DNA of 64,000 nt, taken from contig NC_034419.1 of NCBI RefSeq assembly GCF_002078875.1, forward strand, positions 19,655,516 through 19,719,515. Direction: 5' to 3'. This DNA comes from Numida meleagris (Eukaryota > Chordata > Aves > Galliformes > Numididae). The position numbers and the translations under genes are program-made. The notes beneath the pieces are model-generated. The model was not told where the DNA came from. It saw only the letters and a program-made list of their open reading frames with translations, and ran no database searches. Below, in pieces: positions 12,301-27,300 of the stretch. Within the stretch, counting starts at the first letter, position 1. Each line of letters starts with the position of its first letter.

Positions 12301-15300
12301 CAGATCTTACTGACGTCAGCTTTGTGCAATGCAGTCTACATGCACACAGAGCAGGGCATCATCTCATCTGTTGTCCAAACTCTGCTGAGAGAAAGGCTGA
12401 GCAGGCTGATGCACACAGACACAAGACAGCTTTCTGCTGCATGGTGCTGCAGAAGACACCTCCAGTCCCTGTTCCCCAGGAGCAGCTGCCTTCACCATCA
12501 GCCTGCCGGGATCTGGCACAGGCTGGGCTTGAGTTCACAGACTGGCTGTTGCTTTTCTTAGTTTATTTGGTGCTTTTACAGGTGCTTCCTGAGGGAGTTT
12601 TTCCTTGCACGCTAAGAAGCTGCTGAGCTTTTTCCACCCTTCAAGTCCTTCTCCCTTTGTCAACAAAACAATTGGTGCGGCAGCAGGTGATGGGATGCCT
12701 TTGCTAGATGCAGCACACACATCCTGATGACTCAGGCCCCAGAAATCCCAAACCCCAGGTTACTTACAGGGGGGTATCCCATTTGTACCGCACTGCACCA
12801 TCTCCGAGATGTTTTGGATGTGAACAGGAATTTCTGCAAACTGTGGGAATGTGTCCAACAGCAATCGCCCTCCAGGAACTTGCACTGAGCCAGCTCTGGC
12901 CATGCCTTCCCCTCCCCAGCTCCCTCCCTGATGACTGCTGCCAGCCACGGCTGTCTGTGGCAACCTGAACACTGAACACACCACCAGCTACAAGCGTGAG
13001 GGATGGTGCTCCACGATCCTGTCCTAAATTCCTCACAACAACTACCAGGAATCAAATGCCATTTCCTGTGGTTCAAGTCTTCCCTCAAGCCACTAGACTG
13101 CAGTATAGTCTATTCTTCCCCAGCAAAAGCAACAGCATGAGCACAGACTTCAAGTAAGTAGCATGCTCTTGGCACCCATCCCGCTGTGTTTGCCCTGGAT
13201 GCGTGGGGCTACTCATGAATTGCGTCTAGCCAGAGATGAGGGTGCTTGTAAGAAAGAGCTGCATGGATTTATTTTAGGTTTATAGTGATGAAAGTCATTT
13301 CTGTGCAGTGGCACAGTACAAAGCTATAAAGGGCTTTTCTTTTCAGAATGACACGGGGTTAGTTCCAGTCTAATCCCTACACAGGCTTCTCGTGTGAAAA
13401 CTAAGACAATCTCTGCAGAAAAAAACATCAGTTCTGAGCAATGTGAATTCATGGTACCTAGCTTACAGAGCAAGAGACTTTGCAATTTGTATAAAATCTC
13501 ACAGGTCGCAGCAGCTCTTTCGCAAAAGAGGAGGAAGAAAAACGAACTCCTTTTGTATAGCAGGAGAGACAGATAGAAGTAGGGCAAGTGAGGAACCATC
13601 TCAAGAGTTGAGAATGAAAGCCAGATTTCTTGATGCAAACTGTGCACTGTGACACCCTGGCTGCAGTCCTGCTTTGCGCTCTCAAGCCCGGGTTTGCTGA
13701 TGTTGTTCAGGTAACTAAAGGTAAGAAAACACTTCAGCTGCTCTTCATGGACTCTGACAAGTTTTGCCATAGAACCTCTTTCTTAAGGCAGCCTGGGGTC
13801 TTGGAGGATCAAGGATTGTTTTAAGGGGTTCGAGGAACATAAGCATGAGAGTCACCACAGAAGCCTCCACAAGGCAGTTACTCACCATATAGGAGTACCG
13901 CTCCCGAGACTTCCCTTCCCGGCTGATGTTAACTGTTACCACATCAGCAAACGTCTCCTGAGCCGCCCCGGTCTGGCACACGATCCTGCAGGCCAGAAGG
14001 TTTGTGCAGTGCTGGGCAGAGCCGCGGCCCTTCCTGCAGCGCTGGGCACTGCTCCCAGCCCGGCCATCCTGCGCCCCAGCCACCCCCAGGGCCACTGCGG
14101 CCAAACCGTCCATCGCAGCCGTCCCGCCTCATCCCCTCCCTGGCACTCACGTCTCGGAGACGACGTATCTGTCGGGCAGAGGCACGCAGGGCACGCTCCC
14201 TATCCTGACGGCCCCGCGGATGTCATTGAAGCGGCGGCCCAGGTTCCTCCCTCGGATGGTCAGCAGGGTACCCCCCTCCATCGGCCCACGCAGTGGCTCG
14301 ATCTGCGGCACCAAGGAAGAGGTTGGAGGAGATCCCCCTGCAGCTCCTCGCTTTGGGCCCTGAACTGTCCCCATGCCTGCATCCATGTTCCCTTGGTCTT
14401 GGTGAAGAGGGCCAACCCACCGCTCACGCTGCAGCTCCCTGCAGTGCCACCACCACGCTGCCCATGCTGCAGCTTTGCAAACAAGAAAGTGTCACAATTC
14501 TGGGCAGCTTTGGTACTGGGGCTTGGCCAGGAGTTACTCCGGCTGCAAACACATCTAGGATGAAAGATCATCCCTCCTCTCCACATGGAGGTGGGATAGA
14601 GACAAACCCGGAGACATGGAAACCCAGAGGAGGGGTGTAAGTGTGCTGGGAAGAGACAGTCCTGCCACTGCGTTTTTATATGCAGCTGGGTCTTTCAAGA
14701 CAAAAGAAAAAAAGGGACATCTGGCTAGCATCCCTGCAGCTGGTGACAAAGGACGTGTCCAACGACTCAAGAAAGGTGCTCCCTATCCATCTCCTGCCAC
14801 CACTGGCTTTTCACCTGGCACTTGCTGACCTCACACTGCGATGAAGAGGAAACAGCCAGTATGATTTCATCATCAAATGGGTTAGATAAATCCCTCCAGT
14901 TCTGAAATGTGTCTTTTCCCTTTGCAAATGCAATGGCAAACTGCAGCAGTGCAATTGTAAACCGCCTGGTGACACCAACCAGTACCAGAGTGTGCTTGGT
15001 GAGGCCACATCCCGAGGCTGCTGCCAGCACGCCCCAGCGTCAGCCACGCGTGGCAGCGCCTTCCCCACCCAGGGCCAGCCACCGACCAGCACTGGGCTCA
15101 GTGCCCTCCCTCACCCACCGCAATGCTCCATGCCTGCAGGAGGGCTCTGTGAGGCCTTGTTTGCTTGTGTGGCTCCAGAGATTTTGGATTTACCATCTAC
15201 TAAGGAAACAGCAAGAGAGTTCCATGGTGCTTTGCAACCTGAACTGTGGTTTCCTTCCATTATTTTCTGGCAAGGCACTGATAATGCTTCATGTGCATTA

Positions 15301-18300
15301 GGGAAGGAGTGGCTCACAGAGGAGCGGCTCTCTCCCACGGTGACAAGAAGGAGGAGGTAGGCAGTGGGGGTCCCTGCAGTCCCTCTGCACAGCACATGGT
15401 TGTTGAGCAGGTATCACCACATGCCTCCCAAGAACAGAAACCCTGTACTGTGATGGCCACATTAGCTGTTTTCCCTCTCAAGCCTCCTCTTTTTTTCCTA
15501 GTGAGCTTGCTTTAAGATTTGCTCCATTTAGTTTCTTTTCTACTCATTGGGGACAAATTTTTTGACTCACACCATCTCTCTAAGCAGAACTCCTGATCCA
15601 AATATCTCCCCAAACATTAATTCAACTGCAATTTAAATAAAACTTGTTTCAAAATGCATAATGCCAAAGGCCTCTCCACCACTATTAATCTCAGCAGAAC
15701 TGCAGAGCACATGTGTCTGGAGATAGGGCTCACATTCATCTTTCAGCTGTACTCCATTAAATGCTATTTCTGATAAGAATCCTTCAGCTAGTCCTACAAA
15801 TCCTTCTTGCTTTACCAACCCCAGGACCTCTAGTACATTTTGATTGTGCTGTTGTTGTTTTACCCGCTATCATGAAGAAGATTGAATCTTGTCACTAGCA
15901 AGATGATTTTGTAATGCAGTTTTCTATTTTCAGGTGACTCAACAGCATAAAAGCTCAGTGAATAATTCAGCACTGGTCTTGACCCTGCCTTGTGTCAGGG
16001 CTACAGCACAGCCCCCAGTCAGGGACAGCACAGCCAGCACCTGCCCTGCCACGCACGCCCTCCCGCGCTGCCTTCGAGTCTCACCTTCTTAATCTCAGGA
16101 GCTGGACACACATCTGAGGCCAGGGGGGACTCGGTGCTCAGCCTGCAGCTGGAGCTGCTCTCGCTCCAGATGCACCGGTGTCCCAGGTCCTCCCTGCCCA
16201 GGCACTGGGAGCAGTCAGTACTTCCTGTCGCGCAGTTGTACACCTCCACTAGACCACAAGAGACAATGGAAAATGTGAGCTTCTGGGCCCGACGATTTCA
16301 TAGCTCTGCTTAACTTTAGGCAGTAACGAAAGCACCCACGGCTACATTAAGCCCACTAACAGCTGAAATCCAGTGGAACAGCAGAAGTGCCTGCACACAC
16401 AGCAAAGACGAGGTGGCGTTTGGCTGCTATCCTGCAGATTTCCCAGGAGGACTGGGTGCTTGTTATCACTGCAATATAATTTAGCACTTTCTTTTCCTTT
16501 TCTCCTCCCTTTGAAAAACAAACACCCAAACTCAGAACCTTTTGTCAATTTGTGCTACATGTTTCCAATTCTCTACATCCACATAGGAAGCTGCTTGGCA
16601 AGGCTGGCTCTATCCCGTTAGCACAGCAATCACATTGCTTCCACGCTCCGGGACAAAAATGTGATTGTTACAATGCTTTGTACAATGTTTACATTGCCCT
16701 TCCTTTCCACCCGGTGATCACAGACTCTCTTCATCAACTTCTCCCTTCAGATCAGATCAGATCAGCTTCCAAATCGTTTTCCTACAAGACTTTCACCTCC
16801 TCATTAGCCGGTGCCATAGGTTATGCTTCCTTTCCATCCCAAAGCCTCCTGCCACTGGAGTGTGGGTATCCGCTGAGATAAACAGCCAGAAACATTCAGG
16901 AAACGTTGCCTTCACACCCTTTTCCCCAGAGGAGAGTTTGCAGAAGAACATAAAATAAAGCAACACTCATGTGTGACACGCTCACAGGAGGATCTCAAAG
17001 TGCTTCATAAACAACTAACGAGACTCTCAGCCCTCATCAGTCTGCCTGTGCTTATCCCAGTGAAACGCCACTGGCACCAAGGAACTCCCATTCTCCACAG
17101 AAAGCTGAGCTTATCTCACTTTGGTTTGCGCCTACCAGCGAGTTACACTGGTTGGCCTTCCACCCAGCAGCAGCCAGCTGGAATTCCTTAAGTGAGTCAC
17201 CAAAACACGGTTTACAATAAAGGCTAATAAATATTAGGAAACACCAGAAAACAACAGTAATTCCATTAAATTCAGTATAAAAGACACAATTATATAGGCC
17301 AAGCAGGTCTTCACCTCTGCTTGCAAGTGCCTCCCAGTTCAGCTACATCTATCTGCTCAAGGCAAGGAGGAGCCAGGAAACTACAGCAGTCCCACAGGAC
17401 TCAAAATACTCTGGCAAATTCAAACTGATGTCAGTACAGGCCACAGAAGCCGATCCCTTCTCCTGCAGGAGGAGATGTGGATTCCGCTCTCTGCGCTGCC
17501 TTCCTGCTCCCAGCAGCACGTGTGGAATTAACAATCCTCTGCTGCAAATCAAAATGATCTTAGCTCCAATCTCCTTCTCCGTATCAAATCTCTTACCCCC
17601 TGTATTTAAAAAAAAAAAAAAAAAAAAAAAAAGACACTTTCTTCTTTCTGCAAGGAAACCATGGCTCATGCTTATGTGGATATTTCAAAAGCTTTGCAAG
17701 ATGCATCTCCTTTATACACTGGGATTTACTATGGGGAAACCTTTTTATCCAAGGTCACTGATTGATGGTACTAATGTCTTTTGACATACTACAGCCTCTC
17801 CAAAGATAATCTCGTATTTAAGGATCTAGTTCTCCTTTGCGTCTAGCACAGATCAGTACCTTGTACTAGACCTGCGAGCACTAGCAAGAGCAAAAGGGTC
17901 CCGAAGATGCTGCACACAGCAATAGCATGGAGCCAGGAGTAGAGCGGGTCCCTGGCCAGGCAGGGGTTGTGCAAGCTGCTGGCTGGGCTGGGCTTGTCCT
18001 ATCTAAATGCCTTGTTTTGGGTGCATTTCTCATTTGACTTTTTGCCTTCCAGTTTGCTGATGTAGCAAGGGCTTTTTTAGGAATCTAAGCATTCTTCCCA
18101 GCGACAGAGAGCGGGATGGGTGAAATGCATTTACACATTTTATTCTTTCTCAGCACAGGAGAAGAAAAAAGGCTCAATTTTTACAGCATGCTGAACTTTG
18201 ATGCCACAGCCCTGGGCAAGCACATGACAGGGCCCTTCCCCATCCCTTATCTGCTCAGGACACATGCCTCTGCTGACCTGGGACCCCCCTGTCCTCCTGC

Positions 18301-21300
18301 GGCCAAGCCCCCACACACTCCATCCCACGCACTGCAGGAGGCCAGCAACACACTCAAGGACAGGGCTTGAGCTTGCCTGGGTATAAAGGGAGTGCACGTC
18401 TGTCTGGTTTCTGTGCACACGTCTGCATGCACACAAGTCTGGGTAAACGTGCTTTCTGCATGTGCCAGAGAAAAAGAGAAGGGTTATGCCCACCTGAGCC
18501 ATGATATCTCTCCTGAACCCATAAACTTTGCCAGGATTTTAGGATCATTCACACTGAGCAGATGAGAGCAGAATAAAAATATTTTCAACTCAAACCTGTC
18601 ATCTTCTCTGGATTGTCGATAAATCTTTTTGGTCTGTCCTTCAGCTGAAGGTTTATTGGGAAGAGATGGCTTTTTTCTGATGTGTGGAGCTGCGGGAAAA
18701 ACCAATGAACAAAAGCTAAGGACATTCAGTAAAACACAAGGTTACATGTGCACATCACACTGACTAACACTCTGCTTGTTGCTCCTCTTAGCACTGCTTC
18801 TCAGTACAGCACGGTCTCATCAGTAGCAGAAGGAAAGAAGGGGAAGGGTATTTTCTCTTTCAGTTGTTTTGCTGAGGTCTCAATAAAAGGCAAACAGGCA
18901 CAGCACACACAGTAGTGAGAGCTGAGCTCCGCTTTGATGACATTTTTAGTAGAAACAGGACAATTAAAAGACCGGCCAGCCTGCACATGTTCAGTGCTGG
19001 GCCACAATACAGGGTTTGCAGGTGATGGGAAGGGGAAGCACTCTGCTCCAGCCTCTCAATATTCCCACTGGCAGAAGCCCAAACGTTTGCTGCGCTTCAG
19101 AAAAGCACTTTGTCCTGCAGAAACTGCACACCGCTCTTTGGTGAGCGCCTGAGCATTTTCTCAGACCAAATCCTATTTCAGAAGTAAATCAGCAGAATCA
19201 GCAACACCGGAAAGTGGCCAGAATTTCGTCTGTGTTACTGAACTTTTCCATTTAACAAGATGAACCAGGCAGCTCCTTCCCAAAGCCCCAGCAGAGCAGG
19301 GCCACGCCAGCAGCACGCAGCGAGCCCCTGCTTGGGGCACTAACTTGCTTTGTGCTCCTTCACCAGGAAGAGCGGGGCAGGAGGAGAGGAGAGGGTCTCA
19401 ATCACCCTGTGGGGGGTCAGGGGAAGTTCTCCCAGCTCTGGCCCTGCTCTGCAGCACTGGGGGCTCTCAGGCGCACCCCGACTCACCAGCACGTGGACAC
19501 ATTCCACGGCGGAGGAGTTCACCCAGCGAGCTTCAAACGTCCTCTCCGTCTCAAAATGGCACTCCAGGGCCGTCTCCTGGGGAAGGGAAGACAACGGCTG
19601 AAGGACCACAACAAGCATGCTCTGTAGTTCACCACCTTTGATGTATGCAACAAGTGTTGTGACTTCCTTAGCTTCTGCCATGAGTGCTTGGGCTGCACAA
19701 TGGTCAGAGAAATTATAGCCAAACACCACCAGTGGGACCGGGCTCTGCTCCTGGCTAATCCTGCTCTATTAGTGTGGTCAGCAGAGCTGCCTGGCTCCTG
19801 CATGCCCTGTATGCTGCTGTGGGCACACTGGCATGGGGCAGCCCTGTCACAGCCCAGAGCCATGGCCCAGGCCCTGCCACAGCCTCGGACCATCGCTCAG
19901 AGCTTGGCCTGTCACACACTGAGGGCCAGTGCATTCCCTGCAGCCGCCCCTGCACCAGACCAGGCACCGACAGCAACCTGGGCTCAAAGCCAACTTTCTT
20001 CTGCTCCCAGCAGCTGCACCAAGTAGCTCCCTAATTCAAATGAGGATCCAGCTGGGAAGATGTTCAAAGGCAGATTTTTGGTGCTGCTTTACTGATAACA
20101 TGAGGGATGATATCCAGCCTCAAGTTACTGTTGTGCCCCATCCGTCAGGTTGAACTCCTATCTCCAAACAGGCTGCTGCTCTGCTGCTACTGAGGTCTAA
20201 CTGCTCTTTTAAAAAGGACAGATCTGATAACAGAGATCAAAGAAATCAGCAGCGTCCTGGCAGAGAGGGGAAGGGGAACCTCGTTGTGCAGCAAACCTGG
20301 CCCACTCTTGGCAGGAAGGGATCCCGGTGGTGCTGCAGGACGGCCCCGCAGATGGTGGCGAGAGGAAGCGGAGCCCCAGCAGCCACCCCTGGGGATGGAG
20401 GAGCCTCAGCCCCTTTCCTGCTGACTTCATTTCCTATCAGGTTACACGTGGTATGGCTTCCTCTCCAGCCACCTCCAGCATCCACAGAGGAAAAAGGATT
20501 TCTTGCCCTTTTTTGCTGATTGCAGAGGAGCACATCCGTGCTCACAAAGGCCGGACCTCACGCAGGAAGCGGCAGCGCAGGCTGGGCCAGGGCTGCTCAC
20601 TGGGTCACACAGCTCCTCCCATCCTTCCAAACCCTTTCTCAAAGGGTTTCTTCTCGAGGAAGAGGAGTCCCCTGGCTGCCTGGCGTGTGGGCACCCTCCA
20701 TATGCACGCTGCAAATCAGCCCCGGGGGCCCTATTGAAGACTTGACCTGAAATGACAGAGCACTCTTCTACAAATACCAGAGCTCAGTCACATGTTTTCC
20801 CAGTGCCCCACTTTCCTAGCCCAAATTCCTCTGAATCCTCATGGTACGAACATCTCAGAAAGCAGCACTGGATGTCCAGTCCCACTTTTTGCTGTACTGC
20901 AATTTGCATGCCAGAAAACTTTACAGAAAGGACTTCTTCACACAAAAAAATGGGTCTGTGGTGACCGCCAGAAGCAAACGCATGGGCCTGGGCCATCGTC
21001 CAGCCTGCACTCGGACGCCCTGCAGTCAATCCCATCCCAGCTCAGATCACCAGGTTGGCTCATCTGAGCCTTCCCATTCCCTCTAGAATCTCATCTACCT
21101 CAGAGAACATCGTGTTGGCCAGTGTGATCGTGATGTCTTGTGGCATTCCTGTGGGCATCGGGTCCATCAGGGCTGGTACAATCTGTGGGCAGTCAATTTT
21201 CTTCTGTCACAGACAAAGGAAGGAAAAAAGGGAGGTTAGAGGGTGCATTCTGAGCATCTGCAATGACAAGGCCGGAGAAAACATCAAAGCACCTAAAATT

Positions 21301-24300
21301 AGTTCCACTAAACCTTTAAAGTCAGATGACACTGTTCTCCATCAGAAGAGGGGTGGCCAGCAGGGACAGGGAGGCAATTGTCCCTCTCTACTCTGCCCTC
21401 ATGAGGCCCCATCTGCAGTACTGCGTCCAGGTCTGGGGCCCCCAATACAGGAAAGATGTGGAACTGTTGGAAAGGGTCCAGAGGAGGCCATGAAGATGAT
21501 CAGAGGGCTGGAGCACCTCCCCTACGAAGACAGGCTGAGGAAGCTGGGCTTGTTCAGCCTGGAGAAAAGAAGGCTGTGGGGAGACCTCACTGCAGTCTTC
21601 CAGTATTTAAAAGGGGATTATAATAAGGAGGGGAATCAACTTTTTACTTGGGTAGATAGTGATAGGACAAGGGGGAAAGATTTTAAGCTCAAGGAGGGAT
21701 GGTTTAGATTGAAAGGGGGGGAAGTTCTTCACAGAGAGAGTGGTGAGGTGCTGGAACAGGCTGCCCAGAGAGGCTGTGTATGCTCCATCCCTGGAGGTGC
21801 TCAGGACCGGGTTGGATGGGGCCCTGGGCAGCCTGATCTAGTACCAGATCTGGAGGTTGGTGGCCCTGCCTGTGGCAGGGGGGTTGGAACTTAACGAACC
21901 TTAGGGTCCTTTCCAAGCCAAGCCATTCTATGATTCTATGACACTGCAACTCATGAAAGTAAAATACCAAAATGGCACTGTGACACAGTGACTGGCAGCA
22001 CCGTGTGGAACCTTCCTCCCTGGGCCACCAGCTCCATGTCCAGCCTGCCAGCCCTGACAGCCCCAGCCAGGGGTCCCATCCCTCTGCACCGGGACAGATG
22101 TACTCCTTGCCAAAGCACAACTCTGCATGCACTTCCCCACTGCCAGTCCGGGCAACTCACTCATTGCACACACCCAAGTGGTAGGAGCTGGAGCTGGAGT
22201 GACACTAGAGGGGTGCAGTGAAGCCCATGAAGGCAGCTCTGTGGGCATGATAGCTGGGAGCTGATGCCTCATCCACTGCCGCACGTGCTTCTGCAGCCCC
22301 TGCAGGGATTTCCCTTTCTGCAGTCTCCCTCCTGCACGTTGTTATTTCAAAAGTGTGGGGGCTTGCGTGCATGCACATGCAGAGGAACGGGTATAATGGG
22401 CTGCAGGGGGCTTTGGGAAGGGGACTGCAGCAGGAGGACAGCTGCAATGAAAGGCCTAAATGAAGCTGAAAAATGATTTTAAAAGGTCATCTGTCCCCCA
22501 GTTTTGTTCTCACTTTAAACTGATGGCTCAGATATCGGAGCTGACTCAGAATTAAAATCTGTATGACAAGCCCATCCTGTTCTCTCACAACATGTAAATT
22601 ACACCGCAAAACTACAGCAAAAATGAAGCTAGCTTCTCCACCGCCCCAGGGTATATCCAGATTAATGCCTTTGACAGTGGAGCCATTGGGGTAAAAGACA
22701 ACAAAATATTTGGGCCATTATGCAGAATAATTTTCAAGAGGCAAGATTTCCTGCTCGCCTGCACTGAGCCCGCTGCTGACGGCACTGCTGCTCCTGCTCT
22801 GTGCCATGGGGCACACACGGAGCAGGGCTGCCCACCCTCCCCACATCGGGCAGGAGAGAGCAGGGAGCTGTGCAAGTGCAAGTGTGGCTGCGGGAAGCAT
22901 GCCTCGCCTCTTAGTGGGGCACTCGTCTTCATCAGGCACACTGGGTGCCACCTAAACAAGGAGACAAAATAACAGAGATGCACGTGCAAGGAGAATTAAA
23001 ACAACAGAGCAAAGCTGAAAGAGATTTCAGTCCCAGGCTTCTTTGAGCTGAACCTAAAGAGTTAAAATAAAAGCAGGGGGGCTGCAGCTGGAAGTTCATG
23101 CTAACACGACTATGGCCTGGTGCGTCTTTGCATGTCACAGCAGCTGGCACGGCTTGCTAGATAAATACACTTTATAGGACTGATTAACTCGTCACCTTGC
23201 AGTCCTTTCTCCCGCTGTTCATCAGAAGGTAGAAACAGAGCCTTCCAGCTGAGTACATTGTTCACGTCTGGAGCAGGGTGAAGGGTCTGAGTGTTCAAGA
23301 CGCCGTGGATGAAGCCAGTGTGATGCTGGCTTCCCGGCAGACCTGTTTGCAGGTGCAACCACACCAGTAACGGTTTATTTACTGACAGCTCAGACTGCAG
23401 CATGAGAAGCCACGTTTCCAGGGCTACAGAGCACCTTCCCCTGCAGGCTGCTCCCCGGGAGAGCTCTCAGGAAGGTCGTAGACAGAAGGGGACTGTGCCC
23501 AAACCAGCGCAGTGCCTGGCCAGACCGCGGCTCGCTGCTCAGCCCCCATCCAGACAGCAAGATAAAACACCAGATATGTTACAAAACAGGACATTCGCTA
23601 AACGAAGGGCGCTTTCCTAAACTGCTCATTATAAACAGCTACGGCATTTACAAGAAAGCACAATCCATTCAGAAACAATTCACAAAGCAGAAGAAATACG
23701 TCCTGCCTTCCCAGGGTACAATTCACCAGCTGCGACCCAGCAGTGGCAGGAAACATTCCATATTGTTCTCCCATCAGGCAGGACTGCGTTGGGTTGCCAT
23801 GTGCTGTAGTGTCTGCCCGTCCCACTCGGGCTCTTGGAGCACCCTGCTGGGTCTGGTGGGGCTGAACAACCGGCACAGCGAGCACAGGGAGCTCTGGAGG
23901 AGCTGAGATGGGGCTCAGCACTCCACTGTAAAAGATTTGATTTACAGTGCGAAAGCTTGGCCTGCGTCTATGGCAGATTGATCACTAAAAAGCCAATTCT
24001 ATTTGAATTAACTTCAATTTAAATTTCAGAAGTGGGAACACATTGAGGCTCTGGGTTAGCAAAAGCTAACCCAGAAAAGGAAAGGGGCGATTTTCTCCTT
24101 CAGATGAGTACTGCCAGTGGTGCTCTAGCAAATTACTGACATACCACAAAGGCCAAGTCAAAGCTAACTGAATTGCTACATTCATGTTAGTACTCAGATC
24201 CAGGCATCCCAGGACACAGACAAATAGCAGCATTGCTCCGGACCTGCAAAGTGATGTAGAGTCAAGGGATGGAAGCTGTGACGCCTCCAAGGAGTTGAGC

Positions 24301-27300
24301 CCTCTTGTCCCCAGCACACACAGGGCTCTGGGCTGGTGGCTGGGGAGCCAGGAGGAGCCATGGTCCAGCACAGCACAGCACAGCATGGCCCACACATCAC
24401 AGCTAAACCAAGGCCATCAGCCTGCATCCCCCAGAGGAAGAAGGAAGATGACAGCAACAATGGGGCAGCATGGGAAGATCTCATAAAGCAGCAACATCTG
24501 CCAGGCCTTACCCTCATCTGCAGCGCGTCCTCACACCATGAGCCGTTGGAGACACACATGTACCTGGAGGGGCACCAGTAACACTTCCACTTGGTTGAGA
24601 GACAGCTGGTGCACCTGCAATGCCAAAGGTGTGGAGTGAAAAGCAGATGTGGGGGTGTCAGCAGAGCTGAGCCGGAGTCACACAATAAATCTTCACAGAC
24701 TGTTCAACCTTTAATGTGCCCAGGAAAAACCCTCCCACTGCCGGCACTGGCGTTTTCTCTCCTTCCACCTGAGCAGGCTGGGGACATGCACAGAGCCACC
24801 CTCCCCAATGTGCTGTGAGGGAGGCTGGCTTGGCTGCCTGAGGGTTAACAGAACAAGTCTCATACAGAAATATTATTCTTGTTTAAAAAAGCCAGCACGT
24901 CCAGATGGCTTGAGATGCCGCTAGGACCCTCCTCTGTAAGTCCCTGGCAGCACAGCAGCCACCTTCATGCCAAATCCTGCCCAGTCCCCCAGCATCGGGC
25001 TGGCAGGGGCTGCGCTCACCCAATTAACCCCAGGCTGGAGGCCTTCACCACCTGGGCACACGTTTCTGTCCTCAATTTGCCGGATTCGTCCCCGTTTCCC
25101 TAGTGCACAGGAGCAGGAGACGCAGGCACCAGAGCCGCCAGCATCCTGCCCACGCCAGCCACCGCTCGCCCCAGCACAGCCCCGGGCAGCAGCACCGCAC
25201 GCAAACATGGATCACTCACGCTCTCTTTGGGTAAATGTCTCCAGTTCTTTCGCAATCGTAGATGGTGAAATTGGCCTGGATAATATTTTTGCCGTTGACC
25301 CGGAGAGCTGTTTCAACAGTCACATGGTCTGAGAGAAACAAGCCAAAGAACACTGGGTTGCAAGAGCCTCGCTCCTTTGAGCTCACTCTTAGAAGACAAG
25401 ACAGGCCCTTGGGAAAACAACAGCTAAATCTGATTTGTTTTCTCTAGGGCTTCCTCTAAGCTGCATTTTAGAGCTCGGACCATTCAGCTTGTGCCCTCTG
25501 ACTTCAAACCCTTCCCTCTTAAATCAACACTTTACAACACCCTAGCCAAAAGAACATTGCAAATTTCAGCAGAAAATTGCAGTGTGTTGTGTGAGCATTA
25601 ACTAGGGAGTTAATTGTTGTCTTCGCTTACAGTAGGTGCTAAATAATATCTTAAAAAAAAAAAATGTGGTAATTAAAACATGTTGGTTAACGTGTTTTAA
25701 ACCCCCATTCACTTTCCCCATGACAACAAACCCGGAGAAAGAGCGGAGATCCCTTTTTTGGCTACATTGTGCTGCTATGCTAGATTCCCCCCCACACAAA
25801 AATTGCTTCTTTTTTTTTTTTCCCCCGTAATTTTGCCATATAAGCAGAGGGGCAAGAAACAATGCCTCTTTCAGAATATGTACAATAAATCAGTGCACTG
25901 GATTCCAGAAATTCATCTGGACATTGCTGTAACTAACAATACAAAACAGTTAATAATCTTCCATTCTTTGGATAGCTAGAGAGAAAAACAATGCAGCTTT
26001 ATAAACTTGCTTATGAAAAGTAGGACTTTCAAAAGAACTAGCTAATTCTTCTCCTACTGAAGTCAGACATCTTCAATAGGGCATTCACTCTAAGCTTGAA
26101 AGATAGAAATGTAACACTCGAGTCTGGAAGGAAGCATCAAACTTTGCAGAGGAGCTATGAAGCGGAGCTGTCTCTGTCCCTGGGCGTTCAGCTCCGGGGA
26201 GCTCGGGTGCAAGGCTGGGCTGCTGCCAGCCAGAGCTGGGCTGCGCCGCGGGTGGGCATCAGATTGCGGCCGCGTCTGAAAACGGGGAATACTGGAAGAT
26301 GTCAGACTGGCCTTTCGTGGCATAAACAGGGTTAGAGTTTCTAAACTATCTTTAGGTACATGTCTGCTCTCCTTTCCATAGGGCTAAACCTTTTTTGTTT
26401 TGGTACTTACTGACTCTAACGCAGAAACTCCAACCAGATAAATCTCAATACAATAAGCATGGGAATTAACTTTTAAATCCCACTGTTTACAACAAAAATT
26501 GACAGGTTTGAAATATTGTCAATTCGTGTTAAGATGTTGGAATGTCCACACTTTAAAGTCATACGCCCTACGAAACAGAAACAGCTTGCGTCTTTTTTCT
26601 CCATATGCATTATCTGCACATACAACCAGGGAAAAAAGGCCAATGAAAATCTATTTCCATGGCAGTGGCAAGAATGGGCTGAGCTTATTTTACTTCACAT
26701 ACCTTGGCCGGCTGGAAATGCAGGGTATTTCTCGCGTGGAAGTAAACTGCAATAAATAAATTGGTTTGCATAATCTCCAGCAACTCTGGCTACCGTGTGG
26801 GTATTATTTCCATAATCACATGAAATGTTTGTTCCGTTTAGGTTTGGGATAGTCCCATTTATTTGTATTATCAGGACCTACGATTGGGGAAAAAAAAATC
26901 AGTTATTTGCTTAGAAAATCATATTTAGCATTTGTCAGTGCTTCACAAGGCTCTCATAGGCTAGCAATGCCAAAACAAGCGCACAGATAGCTGTTTGCCT
27001 CCATTTTGTGCATTTTGAGCTCTAAAAACACTCTAGCTGGTGCATTATCAGCTGACATAATGTGCCCGCAGCTCCTGCCTGCCCAGCCCCTGCACACCAT
27101 CCCATGGGATGCTGCTCATTGTGAACGCAGTATAACATCAAACCTACCGGGTTCTCTTTGTCGATATTAATCTCAGGCTCCAAAATGGTCATGGAAGGGC
27201 ACTGCTGCACTCCTTCGCTCGCACTCGCCCAGAAATTGGCTTCTGTGAAGTTCATGCACTCATGCTGCAGAGAGCACCTGCAGGACACAGGGGAACAATC

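Noticed and set aside
17600..17640. Poly-A as a processed pseudogene tail
   Set aside because: The preceding sequence shows no intronless gene copy and no flanking target-site duplication.
21055..21894. 279-codon plus-strand open frame
   Set aside because: It is a chance fusion of antisense exon 9 sequence with the CR1 ORF2 remnant.
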